From assembly GCA_021202985.1 (NCBI GenBank), contig JAJQCA010000024.1, positions 1-46,393 of the forward strand: 46,393 nt of DNA, in the 5' to 3' direction. The notes under the pieces were generated by a model. That model had not been told where the DNA came from and made no database searches. It saw only the letters and a program-made list of their open reading frames with translations. The position numbers and the translations under genes were made by a program. Below, piece after piece: positions 26,775 to 36,420 of the stretch. This DNA comes from Alistipes sp. Lineage in GTDB: Bacteria; Bacteroidota; Bacteroidia; Bacteroidales; Rikenellaceae. How positions within the stretch are numbered: the stretch's first letter is position 1; every line of letters starts with the position of its first letter.

Positions 26775-28828
26775 CCCCTGGTTCCGTCGTCGACACCGGT
26801 GGAGACTCCGCCGATGGCCCGGTCGGTAGCGGTAGCGGCATCACCTGCCCCGAAATTATAAAGCCCGTTCTTTGCGGACGAAGACATGTTTATACCGCCC
26901 TGCTGTTCGGTGTGGTAACCTGCAAAGGAGAAGAACCCTACGACACGCGGAAAATCGAGCCGTTTTTCGATTCTCCAACCTTGGGGCAGGGTGGCCTCCG
27001 CTGAGGTGCCTATCGCGTCAAAATCCTGTACGTAGGTCGCATCGCCGACCTCTATGTAATCGACGGGAGCCGAACTTCTGGCGGAAATGGAAACATTGTC
27101 GAGTGCAAGCGCCTGCGCACCGCTTGAAGTGGTGCCCGATGTAACGGAAAAATTCCAGGCAAAATAGAGCGATTCGCCGGGGCTGAGCGACTCGGCAAGG
27201 ATACCCGATACGCTTCTTATTTCACCCGGTACGACGTCATATCCGGCCGTTTCCGAATCGGAATCGAACGATACTTTGAAATTGTCGCCGGCCGAAGTCC
27301 AATTCAGTCCGTCGGTCGAACAGTATAGCTCGGCCGTGAAGCCCGCTGAGTTGTTCCCTTTGCGGTATTTCTCGATATCGAAGGAGAGGTCCATCGCCGG
27401 TATGGTCTGGCTTCCGTTGTTTTTGATATGCAGGTAGACGTTTATTCCCTGTGTTTTTTCAGTATCCCCTGTAGTGATACCACCTACGGCACGGTCGGTA
27501 GAACTTGCACTTGCTCCGAAGTTATAAAGGCCGTTCGTGGCATTGGAAGCCAGGTTCTCCCCGCCTTCAAGTTCCGTGGTCTTGCCGGCGTTATTGAAAC
27601 TTCCTACTGTCCTCTGGACCGTGGCACCTGTCATTTTCTCTATTCTCCAACCCGCGGGCAAAATCGCTTCGGCACCCGTACCTATAGCGTTGAAATCCTG
27701 AGCATAAGATCCTCCAGCCTGAAGTGAAACATATTCCTGTTCAACGGCATCCGGATTGATAACCCTGATTGAAGCGGTCGCTTCTTTGTTTTCGATAGTC
27801 GTTTCAGCCCTTACGGTGTAAGTACCGGGAGTTCCGTCGCTGTAGAATACTCCGTCCTCATCGATAGTCCCGCCCCCGTCTACCGACCATATAATCGGAA
27901 AATCCTCGGCACTCAATATGTCTCCGTTAGGAGCGAGAAGTTCATAATGGTAGGCCACGGTACCCGAATAATCGGAGACGCTCGAGTAAGTTTTAGATGC
28001 TTCATGGGCACGCTTCTGCATAAGTGCCGCTTCGGAAGAGGTTATGTCGCTCGGGTAATACTCGAGCCCTTCCGGGTTATCGTTGAAGAGGCAGTTGTAG
28101 AATACGCAGGCGGATAGGTAAGAAGCCATAACGGAGGGATGGCGATCATCCGTATAAAGCGCATTGCGCATTGCCGAGCCTTCCTCTGTGTTTATTATAT
28201 TATAGGCGTTACCGGCAGGTATTATACCGATTCCATTCTCCCGGGCTACCTTTATCGTATTTTCAAACATTTCCTGCATATCCGCATCATAATTGCCTGA
28301 AGTGTCATACGGCCAGTTGACCATAATCAAAATCTTGGCGTCGGGATTGGGGCAATACTCGCGGATATACTCTATCCATTGCTTTACCGATGAACGGAAA
28401 CCCTCGAAATTAGTCCGGGGCTTGCCGCTTTGTTCCTGAAGGATAATGTGTGTCCACTCTTTCGAACGTACGATATATTTGGCCGAGGGGTCTCCGGGGC
28501 CGATCATGTCGTCTCCTTCGTCGAAATGGTATTGGAGCGACTGGCCGAGACGGGTCTGTTTTTCCCATACGGCATTCTTTCCCCCGGATACTGCGAGCTG
28601 ATTGAATATTACGTTCATCTCGTTGTACTCTATAAGGCTGTTATTGAGGGAAAGTATTCGCAGTTCGTCCAGGCCGTAGATAAGGTAATCGCTCGCCGGC
28701 GTAATGGACAGGCTGCCCAGGTAGTACTCGTATTTGGAATCGGTAGGGATTCCGTCCACGTCGTCGGTACATGCCGCAAAGACCAGCAGCAGACTGAACA
28801 GTAACGCGAGTTTCGTAATAAGTTTCAT
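26771..28828 (-). CDS. DUF4886/SGNH-like lipoprotein with beta-sandwich repeats (frameshifted at the 3' end)
   Basis: This is a probable surface lipoprotein (685 residues before the frameshift). The lipobox ends at C20, followed by TDDVDG, an acidic surface-export signal. Residues about 55-255 form an SGNH-hydrolase-like DUF4886 domain: LNNSLIEYN (61-69; S64 candidate nucleophile), HIILQEQSG (127-135), ILIMVNWP (166-173), IIPAGNAYN (202-210) and DDRHPSVMASYLSACVFY (228-244; H230 candidate). An Ig-like module (about 290-357) and a beta-sandwich repeat (about 370-583) follow, then most of a second repeat (590-685). The role in starch use is unclear; deacylation of substituted glucan is a guess. 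Gene order and strand place it in the locus. Confidence 0.75.
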   Translation of the reverse strand: MKLITKLALLFSLLLVFAACTDDVDGIPTDSKYEYYLGSLSITPASDYLIYGLDELRILSLNNSLIEYNEMNVIFNQLAVSGGKNAVWEKQTRLGQSLQYHFDEGDDMIGPGDPSAKYIVRSKEWTHIILQEQSGKPRTNFEGFRSSVKQWIEYIREYCPNPDAKILIMVNWPYDTSGNYDADMQEMFENTIKVARENGIGIIPAGNAYNIINTEEGSAMRNALYTDDRHPSVMASYLSACVFYNCLFNDNPEGLEYYPSDITSSEAALMQKRAHEASKTYSSVSDYSGTVAYHYELLAPNGDILSAEDFPIIWSVDGGGTIDEDGVFYSDGTPGTYTVRAETTIENKEATASIRVINPDAVEQEYVSLQAGGSYAQDFNAIGTGAEAILPAGWRIEKMTGATVQRTVGSFNNAGKTTELEGGENLASNATNGLYNFGASASSTDRAVGGITTGDTEKTQGINVYLHIKNNGSQTIPAMDLSFDIEKYRKGNNSAGFTAELYCSTDGLNWTSAGDNFKVSFDSDSETAGYDVVPGEIRSVSGILAESLSPGESLYFAWNFSVTSGTTSSGAQALALDNVSISARSSAPVDYIEVGDATYVQDFDAIGTSAEATLPQGWRIEKRLDFPRVVGFFSFAGYHTEQQGGINMSSSAKNGLYNFGAGDAATATDRAIGGVSTGVDDGTRG

Positions 28829-28861
28829 AGCTTCAGGTTTTATTTGTTCTGTATAGGTTGT

Positions 28862-30703
28862 TTATTTCAGTGCAAACTCAATTACGGCAGTACCGTACGG
28901 TCGGACTTCATAGCCGGTGGCCGTACTTACGGATTCATCGGAGACTATATCGTAACCAGAGGCTACTCCACCGACAATTTCACCGTATTTATCCCATTCG
29001 ACTATTTTGGGCCGGTCGGAAATATTTACCACGACCATTACCGCCTCGTAATCGTTACAGCGGAAGAAAATATAACTCCCGTCCCGGTCGTAAAATTGAA
29101 CAGTCCGGCCGGTATGTATTACTTCCTTCCCTTTGCGCCAATTGAATAGCCTGCTGACGTAATCGAATACCGACTGTTCTTCATCGGTGCGGTCGGCTTC
29201 CGTAAATAGATTTCTACCGTCACCGGGCCATCCACCCGGAAAATCTATCCGTGCGGCACCGTGACCCACGCTGCGGTCGAGCGAGCGGAACATAAGCTCC
29301 GTTCCTGTCCACATCTGGGGCATTCCGCGCATTGTGGCCATCAGGGTCATGCCGATTTTAACCTTCTCGGGGTTACCGTCCGCAATATCTGCAAGATGGT
29401 CCGTATCGTGGTTTTCGAGGAAAATCATGAGCCGGTTCGGGTCGCGGTAGATAAAATCCTGCGCCACAAGGTCATAAATCGCGGTCGCGCCCGTCGATTG
29501 ATCTTCTTCTCCGGACAACACCTTGTTAATGGCGTTCATTAGCGGAAAATCCATACCCATCGGAAGGTGCGAATCGAACCCGTCGTAATTAAGCTGTCCA
29601 CCGATCCAATAGGCCACCTGAGGGGTGAACGGATGCCAGCTCTCCCCGACTATCGATATGTTCGGATATTCGTCGAGGACACTCCGCACCCATTCCGCCA
29701 TCGCGTATTTGTCGTTGTAAGGGTAGGTATCCACCCGCAGCCCGTCGATATCCATCTGTTCGATCCACCATACGGCCCATTGCCTGAAATATTGAAGTAC
29801 GTACGGGTTAGTCAGGTTCATATCAGGCATCGAAGGCACGAACCATCCCCGGTAAAAACGGTCGGTATCGTACTGCGAAGCGTTGTTCGACATAGGAAGG
29901 GACATGGCATGGCTGGTGCCCGTGTAATCGGGGAACCGGTTAATCCAGTCTGCGAACGGTAAGTCGTCCATCCACCAGTGTGATATGCCGCAATGGTTGG
30001 TGACCACGTCCATAATCATCTTTATTCCGTGCCTGTGGGCTTCGGCGACCATCTCCCGGTACAATTCGTTTGTACCGAACCTGGGGTCAATCATATAATA
30101 GTCGGCGGTACCGTAACCGTGGTACGAACCCCGGCTGTCGTTATCGAGCATAAGGGGCGTCGACCATAGGGCCGTAGCGCCGAGGGAGGCGATATAATCC
30201 AGATGGTCTATGATTCCCTGTATATCCCCGCCGTGGCGTCCGTGGTAATTCGAACGATCGGGTTTTTCAACCGTATCGTCCGTCCCGTCGTTGGAAGGGT
30301 CACCGTTGGCAAACCTGTCGGGCATTACGAGGTAAACGAAATCTTTAGAGGAAAAACTCTCCCTGAAGCGTGACCCCTCCCGGCGAACCGAAATATTGTA
30401 CGGGTATGTAAAGGTCTTTTTACCGAGTTTAAACTCGAAAGTGTAGTCGCCAGGCTCTTTAACATCGAGATCGACAAAGAGGTAATTGGGGCTGTCTGCT
30501 GTATGCACTCCCGTTATTTCCATACCTTCCCCGTCTATTTTAACCTCAGCCCCGCCAATATTTTGCCCGTGGAACATCACCTGTAAAGGGGTATTCATGC
30601 CTGTCCACCAGTTGAGCGGCTCAGCCCGTTCAATGCGCTGGGCCTTGCCATGCAAGAAAAACAGCATGGTTGAGGAGAAAAGGAGTAGTCTGTAAATTTT
30701 CAT
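28862..30703 (-). CDS. susA: SusA-like periplasmic neopullulanase/cyclomaltodextrinase (GH13)
   Basis: This is a GH13 enzyme that cuts imported maltodextrins in the periplasm (613 residues, signal peptide about 1-21). The N-terminal domain (22-108: LNWWTGMNTPLQVMFHGQNI) is the cyclomaltodextrinase-type sandwich. The barrel begins at VYLVMPDRFANGDPSND (123-139). Catalytic residues are D325 in GLRVDTYPY, E354 in SIVGESW and D433 in FLENHDTDH, with MDVVTNHCG (231-239) as conserved region I. The C-terminal sandwich ends at residue 613. Layout and motifs match SusA of B. thetaiotaomicron. It lies 13 bases after the preceding amylase stop. Confidence 0.93.
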   Translation of the reverse strand: MKIYRLLLFSSTMLFFLHGKAQRIERAEPLNWWTGMNTPLQVMFHGQNIGGAEVKIDGEGMEITGVHTADSPNYLFVDLDVKEPGDYTFEFKLGKKTFTYPYNISVRREGSRFRESFSSKDFVYLVMPDRFANGDPSNDGTDDTVEKPDRSNYHGRHGGDIQGIIDHLDYIASLGATALWSTPLMLDNDSRGSYHGYGTADYYMIDPRFGTNELYREMVAEAHRHGIKMIMDVVTNHCGISHWWMDDLPFADWINRFPDYTGTSHAMSLPMSNNASQYDTDRFYRGWFVPSMPDMNLTNPYVLQYFRQWAVWWIEQMDIDGLRVDTYPYNDKYAMAEWVRSVLDEYPNISIVGESWHPFTPQVAYWIGGQLNYDGFDSHLPMGMDFPLMNAINKVLSGEEDQSTGATAIYDLVAQDFIYRDPNRLMIFLENHDTDHLADIADGNPEKVKIGMTLMATMRGMPQMWTGTELMFRSLDRSVGHGAARIDFPGGWPGDGRNLFTEADRTDEEQSVFDYVSRLFNWRKGKEVIHTGRTVQFYDRDGSYIFFRCNDYEAVMVVVNISDRPKIVEWDKYGEIVGGVASGYDIVSDESVSTATGYEVRPYGTAVIEFALK

Positions 30704-30716
30704 AACCCGGGAGAGG

Positions 30717-32072
30717 TTAATTCTCGAGTATTATATACTGCCACGGTTCCATCGTATATATTTGCTCCTGCTCCACGCCTACCGTATCTCCTGTCAGGGC
30801 GTCCTTGTAATTTCCACTGTGTGCTCCGAAATTTACGTTCACCGCGGCTGTCCGGGACGAGAGGTTGAATACGGAAATGACTTTGTTTCCGCCGGATTCC
30901 CTCGACATGGCGAAAACCTGAAACGGGTTGTCCGTATCAATCTCGACGGGGATACCGCCTTTTTCACCCGCAGCCAAAGCGCCGCTGCGGTGTTTAAGCG
31001 CATTCAAGCGGGTATATAACTCACCGAACCCTCCACGGTCAGCCCAGTCTATTTCATCTTTAACGAAAAATTCGAGGCGACGGTCGAAACCAACTTCCTG
31101 CCCGTTGTAAATCAACGGCATACCCGGGATAACATAGGAGAGAACCGCAAAAGTTTTGGCTGCGTCGCCCAACCTTTCGAACTCGGTCCCGTTCCATGAA
31201 TTCTCGTCATGGTTGGAGGTCATCTGAAGCCGGATTGCATCGGCCGGATACCTCCGGGCATCACGCACGAGGTAATTGCGAAGTGAGTCGATAGGATATT
31301 CTTCTTTGGCGAGAGCGTTCATAATATGGTGGGCTTCCCAAGCGTAATCCGCATCGAAACCGCCTTCCGTATGCAGCTCCACTTCTTCGGCTTCGGCAAG
31401 CATGAATATGTCGGATTTGACATCTTTGAGTTCTTCGATAACATTGGTCCAGAAATCCATCGGAGGTCCCACGGCATAATCACATCGGTAGCCGTCGATA
31501 TCCGCTTCACGGATCCAGAATTTCATCGCATCCAGCATTGCGGCCCGCATGTCGTGGTTATTGAAATCGAGTTGGGCGATATCGGACCAGTCGAAGGGAT
31601 AATACGGGTTGCCGTCCTCATCGTATTCGTACCATCCTTCATTATTTATCCATAACGCGTCATGTGAAGTATGATTTGGAACCCAGTCCATAATCACTTT
31701 GAATCCCTGCGCGTGTGCTTCGGAAACGAAACGTTTGAAATCGTCCATAGTGCCGAATTCCGGGTTCACGGCCTTATAGTCCGAAATCGAGTAATAGCTT
31801 CCCAATTTGCCCTTGCGTCCTTCCACACCGATCGGGTGCAGCGGCATAAACCAGATAATATCCACACCGAGCTGTTTGAGCCTCGGCAGATGCTGTTCGG
31901 CTGCAGCGAAGGTTCCTTCGGGTGTAAACTGGCGGGTATTGAGTTCGTACATTACCGCATTGTAGCTCCACTCGGGATGAGACGATTCTTCCTGAACGGC
32001 CACGGTATTCGTGCCGCAAGCCGCCAGGGTGACAGCCGCCAGGAGAGCGAAGAAAACGTAAAACTTTTTCAT
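30717..32072 (-). CDS. GH13 alpha-amylase-family lipoprotein
   Basis: This is a lipid-anchored GH13 enzyme of 451 residues (lipobox LAAC, C19). Catalytic residues are D198 (DGYRCDY), E227 (FMLAEAEE) and D289 (TSNHDENSW); region I is DWVPNHTSHD (129-138). The short barrel and small C-terminal sandwich suggest a maltogenic or oligosaccharide-acting amylase; specificity cannot be read from sequence. No acidic residue follows the cysteine for several positions (GTNTVAVQEE), unlike the other GH13 lipoprotein, so it may face the periplasm. It lies between GH65 and susA and is clearly related to the 36516-37883 enzyme. Confidence 0.9.
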   Translation of the reverse strand: MKKFYVFFALLAAVTLAACGTNTVAVQEESSHPEWSYNAVMYELNTRQFTPEGTFAAAEQHLPRLKQLGVDIIWFMPLHPIGVEGRKGKLGSYYSISDYKAVNPEFGTMDDFKRFVSEAHAQGFKVIMDWVPNHTSHDALWINNEGWYEYDEDGNPYYPFDWSDIAQLDFNNHDMRAAMLDAMKFWIREADIDGYRCDYAVGPPMDFWTNVIEELKDVKSDIFMLAEAEEVELHTEGGFDADYAWEAHHIMNALAKEEYPIDSLRNYLVRDARRYPADAIRLQMTSNHDENSWNGTEFERLGDAAKTFAVLSYVIPGMPLIYNGQEVGFDRRLEFFVKDEIDWADRGGFGELYTRLNALKHRSGALAAGEKGGIPVEIDTDNPFQVFAMSRESGGNKVISVFNLSSRTAAVNVNFGAHSGNYKDALTGDTVGVEQEQIYTMEPWQYIILEN

Positions 32073-32111
32073 GGTATCGGGTTTTAAAATTTGCAGTTAT
32101 AAGATTAAATA

Positions 32112-34364
32112 TCAGTTTATGGTGCGTTGCTTTCCGTCTACATTTACCGCCAGGGGTTCCCCGCTTTCGAGGCTGACGTCTGTTCCGGACTTCGTAACGT
32201 TTACATGGACGATCCTTCCCCGATAGATTACTTTGAACGAGTAACCGTCCCATTGGCGTGGAAGCCTCGGCGAAAACGAAAGCATGCCGCCGTCTGCACG
32301 CATTCCCCCGAATCCTTCGACAATCGACAGCCAGGAGCCTGCCATGCTCGTAATATGGCACCCTTCTTCGTTTTCCCTGTTGTAGTCGTCCAAATCGAGC
32401 CGTGATGCCCGCAGGTACATCTCGTAAGCCTTATCAATGTCGCCGATACGTGCTGCAAGTACCGAATGTACACACGGGGAAAGGGAGGATTCATGTACGG
32501 TGCGCTGCTCGTAAAAACGGAAATTACGCTCTATGACATCTTTCGGGAATTTATCCTGGAAGTAATAAATACCTTGGAGGACATCGGCCTGCTTAATAAA
32601 ACAGCTTCTCAGGATACGGTCCCAGCTCCATTTCTGGTTTAGCGGCCGGTTGGAAGTGTCGAGGTCTTTGACAAGTACCTGTTCCTTGTCCATGTAGCCG
32701 TCCTGCTGGAGAAAAATACCCAGCTCCTTATCTTCGGGCAGGTGCATATTGCCGGTAATCTGGCGCCATACGTCTCCTTCGGCAGTTATGTCGAACGACC
32801 TTTTGGACCTTATGCGTTCCCAGTCGTTAGGATAATTCTCCTTAACCCAATGGGCCGATTCAAGCGCATAGTCCATACACCAGCATGCGATATAGTTGGT
32901 GTACCAGTTATTGTTTACATTGTTCTCGTATTCGTTCGGTCCCGTTACACCGAGAATAACAAATTTCTGCTTTTCCTCAGAGAAATTGGCTCGCTGGGCC
33001 CAAAACCGGGCAATGCCTATCAGCACCTCGAGGCCGTATTGAGCCAGGTATTCCCGTTCTCCCGTGTAACGGATGTAATTATATATCGCAAAAGCGATGG
33101 AACCGTTTCGGTGAATCTCCTCGAACGTAATTTCCCATTCATTGTGACACTCCTCGCCGTTCATGGTAACCATCGGATATAGGGCGGCACCGTCCTTAAA
33201 TCCGAGCTTACGGGCATTGTCTATCGCTTCATCGAGGTGGTTGTAGCGGTATATTAAGAGCTGCCGCGCGACATCCTGCCCTTCGGTGGAAAGATAGAAC
33301 GGAATGCAGTATGCCTCGGTGTCCCAGTAGGTGCTGCCGCCGTACTTCTCTCCCGTGAACCCTTTCGGGCCGATATTCAGGCGGCTGTCCTTGCCGGTGT
33401 AAGTCTGCAGTAACATAAAAATACAGTAACGTATACCTTGCTGGGCCTCGTCGTCACCCTGTATCACAATGTCGCAACCGGCCCATTTGGAGGCCCACGC
33501 CTTTTCCTGCTCCGCAAGCAGGGAATCGAAACCGGCGCTGCGTGCATCGGCTGCCACCTTTGTGGCGGCCTGTTCAAGGTCTTTTTCCCGATGGTTCAGG
33601 GTGGAACAGATTCCGGCGTATTTATACAGGGTCCGGGTTTCTCCTTTTCCTATGGTTACTTTAGTAGATTCCCTGACAAGTTCGCCTTCCGTCACGTCGG
33701 TAAAGATCGCGCATTCCATTACGTTTTCCATAGCCCAGCACACCCCGAAACCGGTTTTATGCGTACGCATGGTGACTGACCGGGGTGTATTTCCTACGAA
33801 CTCCCAGAACTTCTCATTATAGTTGGCATCTTCGTTACGGACATCCGCGTCGATGTATGAGCAAATCTCAGCCTCCACCTCGCTGTCGAGCGGGGTGACG
33901 CTGTAACGTATCGCCCCGAGTTCGGTGCGTTCCATACTCACGAAGCGGGTTGAACTTATCTCCACACGGCCTGGGCCGGGAACTTCCACGGTAAAAGAGC
34001 GGAGCAGAAGACCGCGTTTCATGTCGAGTTCGCGGTGGAAACTCACAACCGTCAGTTTGTGGAGGTCTATTTCGACTCCGTTTATTTTTACGCCGATACC
34101 TATCCAGAAAGCAGAGTTGAGGACTTTCGCAAAATACTCAGGGTACCCGTTCTTCCACCAGCCTACGCGGGTTTTGTCGGGATAATAGACCCCGCCGATG
34201 TAACTTCCGCGAAGCGATTCTCCCGTATAGGTTTCTTCGAAATTTCCTCTCTGACCCATTGCTCCGTTTCCTATGCTGAACAGGCTCTCGGCCGCCCTTA
34301 CCCTGCCGGGATGGAAACGGTCTTCGATAATGCTCCACGGATCCGTTTTGATATATTTGTTCAT
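32112..34364 (-). CDS. Maltose phosphorylase (glycoside hydrolase family 65)
   Basis: This is a cytoplasmic inverting phosphorylase that converts maltose plus phosphate into glucose and beta-glucose-1-phosphate. The 750-residue product has no signal peptide. It has the GH65 N-terminal sandwich (SLFSIGNGAMGQRGNFEE, 28-44; SYIGGVYYPDKTRVGWW, 54-70) and the (alpha/alpha)6 barrel. That barrel contains GEKYGGSTYWDTEAYCIPFYL (338-358) and the general acid E478 in VTGPNEYENNVNNN. A trehalose or kojibiose phosphorylase cannot be excluded from motifs alone, but the starch locus, the beta-phosphoglucomutase 2 bases upstream and the maltose permease favour maltose. Confidence 0.9.
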   Translation of the reverse strand: MNKYIKTDPWSIIEDRFHPGRVRAAESLFSIGNGAMGQRGNFEETYTGESLRGSYIGGVYYPDKTRVGWWKNGYPEYFAKVLNSAFWIGIGVKINGVEIDLHKLTVVSFHRELDMKRGLLLRSFTVEVPGPGRVEISSTRFVSMERTELGAIRYSVTPLDSEVEAEICSYIDADVRNEDANYNEKFWEFVGNTPRSVTMRTHKTGFGVCWAMENVMECAIFTDVTEGELVRESTKVTIGKGETRTLYKYAGICSTLNHREKDLEQAATKVAADARSAGFDSLLAEQEKAWASKWAGCDIVIQGDDEAQQGIRYCIFMLLQTYTGKDSRLNIGPKGFTGEKYGGSTYWDTEAYCIPFYLSTEGQDVARQLLIYRYNHLDEAIDNARKLGFKDGAALYPMVTMNGEECHNEWEITFEEIHRNGSIAFAIYNYIRYTGEREYLAQYGLEVLIGIARFWAQRANFSEEKQKFVILGVTGPNEYENNVNNNWYTNYIACWCMDYALESAHWVKENYPNDWERIRSKRSFDITAEGDVWRQITGNMHLPEDKELGIFLQQDGYMDKEQVLVKDLDTSNRPLNQKWSWDRILRSCFIKQADVLQGIYYFQDKFPKDVIERNFRFYEQRTVHESSLSPCVHSVLAARIGDIDKAYEMYLRASRLDLDDYNRENEEGCHITSMAGSWLSIVEGFGGMRADGGMLSFSPRLPRQWDGYSFKVIYRGRIVHVNVTKSGTDVSLESGEPLAVNVDGKQRTIN

Positions 34365-34366
34365 CT

Positions 34367-35026
34367 TTATTTATCTAATCGGTTTATTAAATCTGTAACG
34401 GTAAAGCCTTCGAACCCGGCAATCCTCATTGTCGCTTTCGACAGGGTGGGACTTCCCCCCACACCGACGCTCCGCATTCCGGCACGGGAGGCGGCTTCGA
34501 TACCGGCTTCGGCATCTTCGAAAACCACACATTCCCGGGACGGTGTCCCGGTAAGTTCCGCTCCCATAAGGAATACCTGCGGGTCGGGCTTTGCCTCGGA
34601 GACCATGGAACCATCCACCACCGCATCGAAATAACCGTCGAGGCCGGTATTTTTTAAAATCATCGGTGCGTTACGGCTGGCGGAACCGAGTGCGATCTTT
34701 ATACCGCGCACTTTCAGCTCCCCGAGGAACGGGATAACCCCGGGCAGGATTTCGTCGGGCGTCATTCGCGATATGTATTCCACATACCAGCCGTTCTTAC
34801 GGTCGGCCATGGCATGCTTCTCATCCGGGGAAAAGTTTTCATTCATCCCCCCGACGCCTAAGAGTATATCCAGCGAAGCCATACGGCTGACGCCTTTAAG
34901 GGCTTCGTTGTCGGTTTCGGTAAATTCGAAACCCAGTTCTTCCGCCAGCCTCCTCCATGCGAGGTAGTGGTATTTGGCCGTATCGACGAGAACCCCGTCG
35001 AGGTCGAATAAACAGGCACTTATCAT
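34367..35026 (-). CDS. pgmB: Beta-phosphoglucomutase
   Basis: This HAD-family enzyme converts beta-glucose-1-phosphate to glucose-6-phosphate, the step after maltose phosphorylase. Over 219 residues it has the nucleophile and acid/base D8 and D10 (FDLDGVLVDT), the cap-domain LKGVSRMASLDILL (43-56, with R48), S115 in LGSASRN, K146 in EAKPDP and E170/D171 in FEDAEAGIEA. These match the known beta-PGM residues D8, D10, R49, S114, K145, E169 and D170. Its ATG overlaps the permease stop (ATGA, 4 bases) and its stop is 2 bases from the GH65 start, so the three are translationally coupled. Confidence 0.95.
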   Translation of the reverse strand: MISACLFDLDGVLVDTAKYHYLAWRRLAEELGFEFTETDNEALKGVSRMASLDILLGVGGMNENFSPDEKHAMADRKNGWYVEYISRMTPDEILPGVIPFLGELKVRGIKIALGSASRNAPMILKNTGLDGYFDAVVDGSMVSEAKPDPQVFLMGAELTGTPSRECVVFEDAEAGIEAASRAGMRSVGVGGSPTLSKATMRIAGFEGFTVTDLINRLDK

Positions 35027-36360
35027 CCTTTTACGTTGTTATTATCCGTTTTTTCCTTCACGATTCCCACAGACAGGGCGCCGAGCAGCATCATAACCCC
35101 GGCCGCAACTATCATCATTACAGCGTTTCCGTGGAACAGGTACCTGACCACCACTCCGCCCGCAAGGCCCATAACTATTTGGGGAATGGTAATGGTGAAG
35201 TTGAACAGCCCCATATAAAGGCCGGTTCCCTCCGCATCCATACTCCTGGCAAGGATGGAGTAGGGCATTGCAAGTATTCCGCCCCAGGCCACCCCGATAC
35301 CGATCATTGGCACGACCAAAAGCCATTTATCTCTTATAAGAGCCATGCCGATAAAACCGAGGGCACCCAACAGCAGTGAAATGGCATAAATCCGTTTGTT
35401 TCCCATTTTACGTGCAAGGCGGGGTATAACGATGGAGAACAAACCGGCGAAAACGGCGTAGACAGCAAACAGCACCCCGACCCAATCTCCCGCCGTGCTG
35501 TACTCGGCGGACATAGTATCGGTCGTGCCGAACAGGTTCGCCGCCAATGCAGGTGTGGAATAGGTCCACATCAGGAACAAGGCGGCCCATGAGAAGAACT
35601 GTACCAGCCCCAACTGCCACATTACCTTCGGCACGTTTTTCAACAGGTGGCCGAGTTTGGCTTTTTCTTTTACCTCTTCCGGCTTCTCCCCGTTGTAGAG
35701 TGCAAATTCCGCAGGCGGGTATTCCTTTGTCCTGAATGCCGTCCAAAGGACGGTAAGCAGTAATATTCCGCCGCCGATATAATAAGAATAGGAGACCGAG
35801 GCCGGAATCTTCGATTCGGCGGTCGAAACGTTGCTGATTCCGAACACCGTGACCAGTACGAACGGAAGAATCGAACCCACAACGGCTCCGCAGTTGATAA
35901 GGAACGATTGTATCGAGTAGCCTTTTGTTTGCTGTTTTTCGTTGAGCATATCCGAAACCAGCGCCCTGAACGGCTGCATCGTCACATTGAACGAAACATC
36001 CATAAAAAGGAATATCACAGCGGCAAAGAGCAACGGCGCCATAATGGCAACGAACACTTCGGACATGGGCATCAGGAACAGGCAAAAGGTGGACAATATC
36101 GCGCCGCCCATTATAAAAGGCACCCGGCGACCCATTCGTGTCCATGTACGGTCGCTGAACAGCCCGACAATCGGTTGTACAATCAGTCCCGCAACAGGCG
36201 CCGCAAGCCAGAAATAGCTAAGCTGGTGGATATCGGCCCCAAGGGATTGGAGTATGCGGCTGGTGTTGGCATTCTGCAAAGCGTAACCGATTTGTACCCC
36301 CAAAAAGCCGAAACTAAGGTTCCATATCTGCCAAAAAGACAAATCCGGCTTTTTATTCAT
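35023..36360 (-). CDS. MFS maltose/sugar transporter
   Basis: This is an inner-membrane major facilitator carrier (445 residues, about 12 hydrophobic segments) related to the SLC45/MalT-type maltose-proton symporters found in Bacteroidetes starch loci. It opens with LSFWQIWNLSFGFLGVQIGYALQNANTSRIL, a hallmark of this group. The MFS loop GLFSDRTWTRMGRRVPFIMGG (127-147 region) follows helix 2-3, and a longer central loop (EEVKEKAKLGHLLK) separates the halves. It would bring maltose made in the periplasm into the cytoplasm for GH65. It is encoded first in the MFS-pgmB-GH65 set, behind a 155-base gap with hairpins. Confidence 0.92.
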   Translation of the reverse strand: MNKKPDLSFWQIWNLSFGFLGVQIGYALQNANTSRILQSLGADIHQLSYFWLAAPVAGLIVQPIVGLFSDRTWTRMGRRVPFIMGGAILSTFCLFLMPMSEVFVAIMAPLLFAAVIFLFMDVSFNVTMQPFRALVSDMLNEKQQTKGYSIQSFLINCGAVVGSILPFVLVTVFGISNVSTAESKIPASVSYSYYIGGGILLLTVLWTAFRTKEYPPAEFALYNGEKPEEVKEKAKLGHLLKNVPKVMWQLGLVQFFSWAALFLMWTYSTPALAANLFGTTDTMSAEYSTAGDWVGVLFAVYAVFAGLFSIVIPRLARKMGNKRIYAISLLLGALGFIGMALIRDKWLLVVPMIGIGVAWGGILAMPYSILARSMDAEGTGLYMGLFNFTITIPQIVMGLAGGVVVRYLFHGNAVMMIVAAGVMMLLGALSVGIVKEKTDNNNVKG

Positions 36361-36420
36361 AAAAGTAAAGTTTAAGTTCCGTTTGCCTTTTCAGACCTTA
36401 CCTGACAAGGGCGGCCTGCA

